Part shown: positions 5,433-8,931 of the stretch, piece by piece
Layout of the letters: each line of letters starts with the position of its first letter
How positions within the stretch are numbered: the stretch's first letter is position 1
DNA from: Rhodoferax sp. UBA6134
GTDB lineage: Bacteria; Pseudomonadota; Gammaproteobacteria; Burkholderiales; Burkholderiaceae_C
Direction of reading: 5' to 3'
NCBI GenBank assembly: GCA_002422455.1
Contig: DIVK01000056.1
Location: 1,205-10,135, forward strand
DNA: 8,931 nt
Notes under the pieces: model-generated
What the model saw: the letters and a program-made list of their open reading frames with translations, nothing else
What the model was told of the DNA's origin: nothing
Databases searched by the model: none
Translations under genes and position numbers: made by a program

Positions 5433-8414
5433 TTACTGCGCTTCTTTTTCCTCGAAAGGCAGTGTCATGTTGCGCAAGTCGCGTTTGGTTTCCACCAGCA
5501 CCAGCGGACCCGTGTCAATTTGAACGACCGGCGGGCGTTCACGCGGTACGTGAATGGTTTTGGGCTCAATGGCGATCGCAGCCTGAACCGAGGCAACTTT
5601 TTCAGTGTCCGAGTTCACCCAGCTCAGGCCGGAGTTTTGCGCCACCTGGGTCAATTCGGTCACGGGGAGTTCAAACGGCTGCAGTTTGGGCATGCCGGTT
5701 GCGGTTGCGACCGGCGTCTGCGCAGCGGACATTGGCGCTGGCGTGGTGGCGGTCGGTGCCGCGGCGGCGATGGGTGTTGTAGCCGGTGCTTCGACCGCAG
5801 TGGCCACGGGCGCCGTGACGGTGGTCTGCGGTGCAGCGGGTTCCGGGCTCGGAGTGAAGTAGGAGCGGTGGGGCTCTTCCGTTGCATCTTCCGGTATCGG
5901 CTGCATGTCGCGCGCGGGCCGTTCCTGTCGCTCACCCTGCTCGGCACGGTCACCACGGGGGCCACGGTCGCGGCCATGGCGATTACGTGAGCGTTTTTCA
6001 CGTGCCTCTGTGTCCTCTGGACGTACTGTCGATTCAGCTTCACCCAGACCATGGTCAACGCCGGGTACGGCACTCTGCGCAGCAGCGCTGTTTGCCGGAG
6101 TCATTTCACCATCGGCAGCGCTGCTTCGGGGGGGGGCGTCCGGGCGACGGTTGCGCTCTGGCCGGCGTTCATTGCGTCCTTCTGCCCGCGGTTCGCCGCG
6201 TTCGTCCATTGCGCCCTGTTCCGCATTGTTGTCGCCGCGCGGCTCGCCACGGCTGCGGCCACCCCTGCCACCGCGCTCACCCCGTCCGCCGCGCTCCGCA
6301 TCGCGCTCGGGACGGTCTGATACGGGTTCCGTTCGCAGCGTATCCGGGCCCGGCCCTTGCATTGCTGCTTGCACGGTGCTGGCATTCGTGCCGGTCGAGA
6401 TGGCCTTGCCTTCGGCATCGAAACGCTCGCGCTGGCTTTGCGCCGGACGTTCGCCGCGGCCGCCACGACCACCCCGTCCGCCGTTACGGCCGCCATTGCG
6501 TTCATCGCTCCGACCTTCACTGCGACCGGCACGGCTACCCCGGCCATCTTCCCGGCCTTCAGTGCGACTCTCGCCACGGGGTTCATTGCGGCGAGCAGCA
6601 TCACGGCCGCCGCGACCTTCATGTTTCTCGTCCTTGCCGGTTTCTGCCGCCGGTTTGGCCTGCGGTGCCGGTGTGGGAGCCAGCAGTTGTCTGATCCAGC
6701 CAAAGAAGCCTTTTTCGGGCGGGGCTGATGTTGCCGTGACATGGGCGGCCCGCGGCGCGGCCGTCGCGGGCTTGGCCGGTGGTTCCGGCCTGGGGGGAGC
6801 GAGCGGTGCTGGTGCATCGGGCAATACGCCCTTGATGATCGGGGTCTGCTTGTTGGTCGGCTCCTGCGAGCGTCGCGTCACTGCGGTGGCGTCTTCCATT
6901 TCATCAGCCATTTTGTAGCTGGCTTCAATGTTGTCCAGGCGCGGGTCGTCGTGCTTGAGACGCTCCAGTTTGTAGTTCGGGGTCTCCAGCGTCTTGTTGG
7001 GAACCATCAGCACGTTGATGCGCTGCTTGAGTTCGATCTTGGCGATTTCGGCGCGTTTTTCGTTGAGAAGGAAGGAGGCGACTTCAACCGGAACCTGACA
7101 CAGCACTGACGCCGTGTTGTCCTTTAGGGACTCCTCCTGAATGATGCGCAGGATTTGCAGTGCGCTGGATTCGGTGTCACGGATGTGGCCGGCGCCGCCG
7201 CAGCGCGGGCAGGGGATGGAGGCGCCTTCGGAGAGAGCCGGGCGCAGCCGTTGCCGGCTCATTTCCATCAGACCGAACTTGCTGATGGTGCCGAATTGCA
7301 CGCGGGCGCGGTCCTGGCGCAATGCGTCACGCAGGCGACTTTCGACTTCACGGCGGTTGCGGCTTTCTTCCATGTCGATGAAGTCGATCACGATCAGGCC
7401 GCCCAGGTCGCGCAGGCGCATCTGGCGCGCCACTTCGTCGGCGGCTTCCAGGTTGGTGCGGGTGGCGGTTTCCTCGATGTCGCCACCCTTGATGGCGCGC
7501 GCCGAGTTCACGTCCACCGAAACCAGCGCTTCGGTGTGGTCGATCACGATGGCGCCGCCGCTGGGCAACTGCACCGTGCGGGCGTAGGCCGACTCGATCT
7601 GGTGTTCGATCTGGAAGCGCGAGAACAGCGGTGCATCATCGCGGTAACGCTTGACGCGGGCGGCGTGTTCCGGCATCACGTGCGCCATGAACTGCTGGGC
7701 TTGCTCGTACACGTCGTCGGTGTCGATCAGGATGTCGCCGATGTCGTGGTTGAAGTAGTCGCGGATGGCGCGGATGACCAGGCTCGATTCCTGGTAGATC
7801 AGGTAAGCACCCTTGCCACCCTTGGCGGCGCCGTCGATGGCGCTCCACAATTTGAGCAGGTAGTTCAGGTCCCACTGCAGCTCGGGCGCGCTGCGGCCGA
7901 TGCCGGCAGTGCGCGCAATGATGCTCATGCCGTTGGGGTATTCGAGCTGGTCCAGTGCTTCCTTGAGTTCGGCGCGGTCTTCGCCCTCGATGCGGCGCGA
8001 GACGCCGCCGCCGCGCGGGTTGTTGGGCATCAGCACCACGTAGCGCCCGGCCAGCGAGACGAAGGTGGTCAGCGCCGCGCCCTTGTTGCCGCGCTCTTCT
8101 TTTTCCACCTGCACCAGCAGTTCCTGGCCTTCCTTGATGGCGTCCTGGATGCGCGCCTGGCTGACCGGGATGCCCTGCTGGAAATACTGGCGGGAGATTT
8201 CCTTGAAAGGCAGGAAGCCGTGGCGGTCCTCGCCGTAGTCCACGAAGCAGGCTTCGAGCGAGGGTTCGACGCGGGTGACGATGGCCTTGTAGATGTTGCC
8301 CTTGCGCTGTTCGCGCCCTTCAATCTCGATTTCGTAGTCGAGCAGTTTTTGTCCGTCAACAATCGCCAGGCGGCGTTCTTCTGCCTGCGTGGCGTTAATC
8401 AGCATCCGTTTCAT
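5433..8414 (-). CDS. rne: Ribonuclease E
   Basis: Essential 5'-end-dependent endoribonuclease for mRNA decay and for rRNA and tRNA maturation, and the scaffold of the degradosome. 993 residues. The start MKRMLINATQAEERRLAIVDGQ is typical. The catalytic half holds the S1 domain (about 35-125), the 5' sensor pair Arg168-Thr169, the magnesium-binding Asp301 (VSVDVNSA) and Asp344 (IVIDFIDM), and the zinc-link CPRC (Cys402, Cys405). All are equivalent to E. coli residues. The C-terminal half is low-complexity. It has an amphipathic segment EKGFFGWIRQLLA (567-579) resembling the membrane-targeting helix, two Arg/Gly-rich blocks (about 600-657 and 702-727) and a Pro/Ala/Thr-rich linker (about 855-907). 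The last 80 residues (PFELPVTELTQVAQNSGLSW to the end) look folded or conserved and may bind a partner. AAGGA lies 8 nt before the ATG. Convergent with the GGDEF gene. Confidence 0.98.
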   Translation of the reverse strand: MKRMLINATQAEERRLAIVDGQKLLDYEIEIEGREQRKGNIYKAIVTRVEPSLEACFVDYGEDRHGFLPFKEISRQYFQQGIPVSQARIQDAIKEGQELLVQVEKEERGNKGAALTTFVSLAGRYVVLMPNNPRGGGVSRRIEGEDRAELKEALDQLEYPNGMSIIARTAGIGRSAPELQWDLNYLLKLWSAIDGAAKGGKGAYLIYQESSLVIRAIRDYFNHDIGDILIDTDDVYEQAQQFMAHVMPEHAARVKRYRDDAPLFSRFQIEHQIESAYARTVQLPSGGAIVIDHTEALVSVDVNSARAIKGGDIEETATRTNLEAADEVARQMRLRDLGGLIVIDFIDMEESRNRREVESRLRDALRQDRARVQFGTISKFGLMEMSRQRLRPALSEGASIPCPRCGGAGHIRDTESSALQILRIIQEESLKDNTASVLCQVPVEVASFLLNEKRAEIAKIELKQRINVLMVPNKTLETPNYKLERLKHDDPRLDNIEASYKMADEMEDATAVTRRSQEPTNKQTPIIKGVLPDAPAPLAPPRPEPPAKPATAAPRAAHVTATSAPPEKGFFGWIRQLLAPTPAPQAKPAAETGKDEKHEGRGGRDAARRNEPRGESRTEGREDGRGSRAGRSEGRSDERNGGRNGGRGGRGGRGERPAQSQRERFDAEGKAISTGTNASTVQAAMQGPGPDTLRTEPVSDRPERDAERGGRGERGGRGGRSRGEPRGDNNAEQGAMDERGEPRAEGRNERRPERNRRPDAPPRSSAADGEMTPANSAAAQSAVPGVDHGLGEAESTVRPEDTEAREKRSRNRHGRDRGPRGDRAEQGERQERPARDMQPIPEDATEEPHRSYFTPSPEPAAPQTTVTAPVATAVEAPATTPIAAAAPTATTPAPMSAAQTPVATATGMPKLQPFELPVTELTQVAQNSGLSWVNSDTEKVASVQAAIAIEPKTIHVPRERPPVVQIDTGPLVLVETKRDLRNMTLPFEEKEAQ

Positions 8415-8420
8415 GGGCGC

Positions 8421-8497
8421 ATTCCTTCAATTCAAATAACCAACATGCTCTTGACGAGCTTTGACACCGGAATCGACGCTTTGAATTGAGGAGGAAT
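8421..8497 (-). promoter_or_regulatory. rne leader hairpin that would sequester the ribosome-binding site
   Basis: In the rne mRNA the early arm ATTCCT-CC-TCAATTCAAA (8497 to 8480) pairs with the late arm TTTGAATTGA-AGGAAT (8436 to 8421): 16 Watson-Crick pairs interrupted only by a 2-nt bulge (CC). The late arm contains the rne Shine-Dalgarno sequence AAGGA (8427-8423), and the hairpin ends 6 nt before the AUG. The 43-nt apical region contains a small GCTC-GTCAA-GAGC stem (8459-8447) and an A/U-rich GGUUAUUUG stretch of the kind RNase E cuts. Known in enterobacteria: RNase E represses its own mRNA through leader stem-loops. That this different structure does so here is inference. Confidence 0.72.
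8423..8427 (-). promoter_or_regulatory. Shine-Dalgarno sequence of rne
   Basis: AAGGA on the minus strand, 8 nt before the ATG at 8414. It fixes the start and lies inside the base of the leader hairpin. Confidence 0.75.
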
Positions 8498-8500
8498 TGC

Positions 8501-8528
8501 CGGAGAACCGGGACTCAAATAATGAGTC
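8501..8528 (-). other. two small hairpins in the rne leader
   Basis: GACTCA/TGAGTC (8512-8517 with 8523-8528, 5-nt loop) lies directly beside CCGG-AGAA-CCGG (about 8501-8511; minus-strand loop TTCT). Both would form in the rne transcript just upstream of the ribosome-site hairpin if the promoter is further out. Short stems like these also arise by chance. Confidence 0.35.
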
Positions 8529-8573
8529 TCGGCATAGGCGCGTGGAGGGGAGCGAGGAGCCTGGGTTGTGGAA

Positions 8574-8624
8574 GTGCTACTGAATTGGTAGCTATTTGCG
8601 CCCGTCGTACAGGCGCTGATGGCC
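8574..8624. repeat. REP-like dispersed intergenic repeat (Comamonadaceae type)
   Basis: Two adjacent hairpins: GCTAC-(7 nt)-GTAGC (8576-8592) and GCGCC-(9 nt)-GGCGC (8598-8616), joined by TATTT and followed by TGATGGCC. This layout, a TAGC-type stem around an AT-rich centre followed by a GCGC stem and a GGCC tail, matches my memory of a short repeat scattered through intergenic regions of Rhodoferax, Acidovorax and Polaromonas genomes. The hairpins are seen directly; family membership is from memory and needs a genome search. It lies in the rne upstream region. Confidence 0.5.
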
Positions 8625-8678
8625 GATCCATGCCAAAGAACGGGACGAAAACGCACCGCAGGCATAGGTGGATCAGGC
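8622..8678 (-). other. imperfect long stem-loop in the rne upstream region
   Basis: Left segments GCC, GATCCA and TGCC (8622-8634) pair with GGCA (8661-8664), TGGATC (8669-8674) and GGC (8676-8678): 13 pairs with a TAGG-type internal bulge, a single bulged base and a 26-nt loop. It abuts the REP-like repeat, so part of it may belong to that element. It would be transcribed only if the rne promoter lies further right. Confidence 0.35.
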
Positions 8679-8708
8679 TCATTAACACAAACATCTCGCT
8701 TCATTCCG

Positions 8709-8731
8709 TTCACAGACAGACTGTCTGTGAA
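8709..8731. promoter_or_regulatory. perfect odd-length palindrome, probable operator
   Basis: Arms TTCACAGACAG and CTGTCTGTGAA are perfectly complementary around a single central A (23 bp). A one-base centre favours a DNA site for a symmetric dimer over an RNA hairpin. The inner CAGACnGTCTG core resembles operators of several TetR-family repressors, from general knowledge; no regulator is encoded here. It lies 295 bp upstream of rne and may control rne or a rightward gene outside the window. Confidence 0.5.
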
Positions 8732-8793
8732 GTTGGGGTATTCCGTATCAGTGGTTCAAATACGTCGCTTTAACCGGTCGCTTTTGGCAGACC

Positions 8794-8816
8794 ACCGCAG
8801 GCATCTGGCTTGCGGT
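8794..8816 (+). other. hairpin, better paired in rightward RNA
   Basis: ACCGCAGGC (8794-8802) and GCTTGCGGT (8808-8816) form 9 pairs around a 5-nt loop, ATCTG. One pair is G-T, which is tolerated in plus-strand RNA but becomes an A-C mismatch in rne RNA, so the structure favours a rightward transcript. No T-tract follows, so it is not a typical terminator. Confidence 0.33.
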
Positions 8817-8868
8817 TTGCGTGCATTGCGCCCGGCGGTATCGACCTGCCAGCGGGGCTGGGGATGGA

Positions 8869-8888
8869 AGGTGAACTAGACTTCACCT
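8869..8888. other. 7-bp inverted repeat near the right edge
   Basis: AGGTGAA and TTCACCT around CTAGAC. It is followed by the most AT-rich patch of the region (8889-8917), which includes TTAAC-TTGTC-GTTAA (8899-8913) and a minus-strand TTGATT (8918-8913). An AT-rich patch with paired repeats is where I would look for the rne promoter, but I cannot assign a convincing -10/-35 pair. Confidence 0.28.
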
Positions 8889-8931
8889 CAATTACGAGTT
8901 AACTTGTCGTTAAATCAACCACTTACAGCGC

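Larger units (their letters stand above)
8415..8931. other. 517-bp gene-free region upstream of rne
   Basis: No frame here has protein-like composition or a good start. The open frames present are short, and the only long one (7155-8489) is mostly antisense to rne. In E. coli rne has a leader of about 360 nt and is divergent from rluC. A similar arrangement with the rightward gene beginning beyond 8931 is likely but not visible. The region holds the ribosome-site hairpin, two small hairpins, the REP-like repeat, a long stem-loop, the palindrome and a 12-nt direct repeat CACCGCAGGCAT (8654-8665 and 8793-8804). Confidence 0.7.

Noticed and set aside
5882..6918. Overlapping plus-strand frames of 270 and 337 codons
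   Set aside because: Both are antisense to the low-complexity Arg/Gly tail of RNase E. Their Arg/Pro/Ser-rich translations are mirror images of that repeat composition.
7155..8489. 444-codon plus-strand open frame
   Set aside because: It is antisense to the conserved catalytic half of rne, has composition expected from a high-GC shadow frame (runs of H, Q, A, V), and lacks a recognisable domain.
8745..8775. tRNA-like T-loop sequence GGTTCAAAT
   Set aside because: The flanking five bases do not pair as a T-stem and no acceptor or anticodon arm fits at the right distance.
8486..8879. Two plus-strand frames of 95 and 86 codons upstream of rne
   Set aside because: They overlap each other in different frames, run through the repeats and hairpins, and lack protein-like composition or a ribosome-binding site.

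Overview
This GC-rich window fits a betaproteobacterium of the order Burkholderiales, most likely family Comamonadaceae (Rhodoferax/Polaromonas/Acidovorax-like). The grounds are the hemC-hemD-hemX-hemY order, an RNase E with a long Arg/Gly- and Pro/Ala-rich tail, and an intergenic element that resembles, from memory, a dispersed repeat of that family. The genus assignment is inference.

Layout: (1) Positions 1-72 are a short upstream region that may hold the first codons of a leftward gene. (2) Positions 73-4249 hold a tight rightward cluster: hemC (porphobilinogen deaminase), hemD (uroporphyrinogen-III synthase), hemX and hemY (membrane-anchored accessory proteins), with gaps of 2, 9 and 2 nt. 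(3) Positions 4284-5357 encode a soluble GAF-like/GGDEF protein. Its cyclase active site looks degenerate but its c-di-GMP inhibitory-site motif is intact. (4) A perfect 23-bp inverted repeat at 5363-5413 separates it from the convergent rne gene and can act as a terminator on both strands. (5) rne (RNase E) is read leftward from 8414 to 5433. (6) Positions 8415-8931 contain no credible gene. They are the rne leader and upstream region and are unusually rich in inverted repeats.

HemC and HemD carry out consecutive steps: four porphobilinogens give hydroxymethylbilane, then uroporphyrinogen III, the branch point to heme, siroheme and cobalamin. HemX and HemY are long-known operon partners without a settled catalytic role. 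RNase E is the main mRNA-decay and rRNA/tRNA-processing endonuclease and is known in enterobacteria to regulate its own mRNA through the 5' leader.

This is mainly conserved housekeeping territory; I found no defence system, mobile island or CRISPR array. The observations most worth checking are a 16-bp hairpin that would bury the rne ribosome-binding site, the degenerate GGDEF protein, a strong palindromic operator-like site at 8709-8731, an in-frame repeat expansion in HemD, and a single UAG separating hemD from hemX in the same frame.
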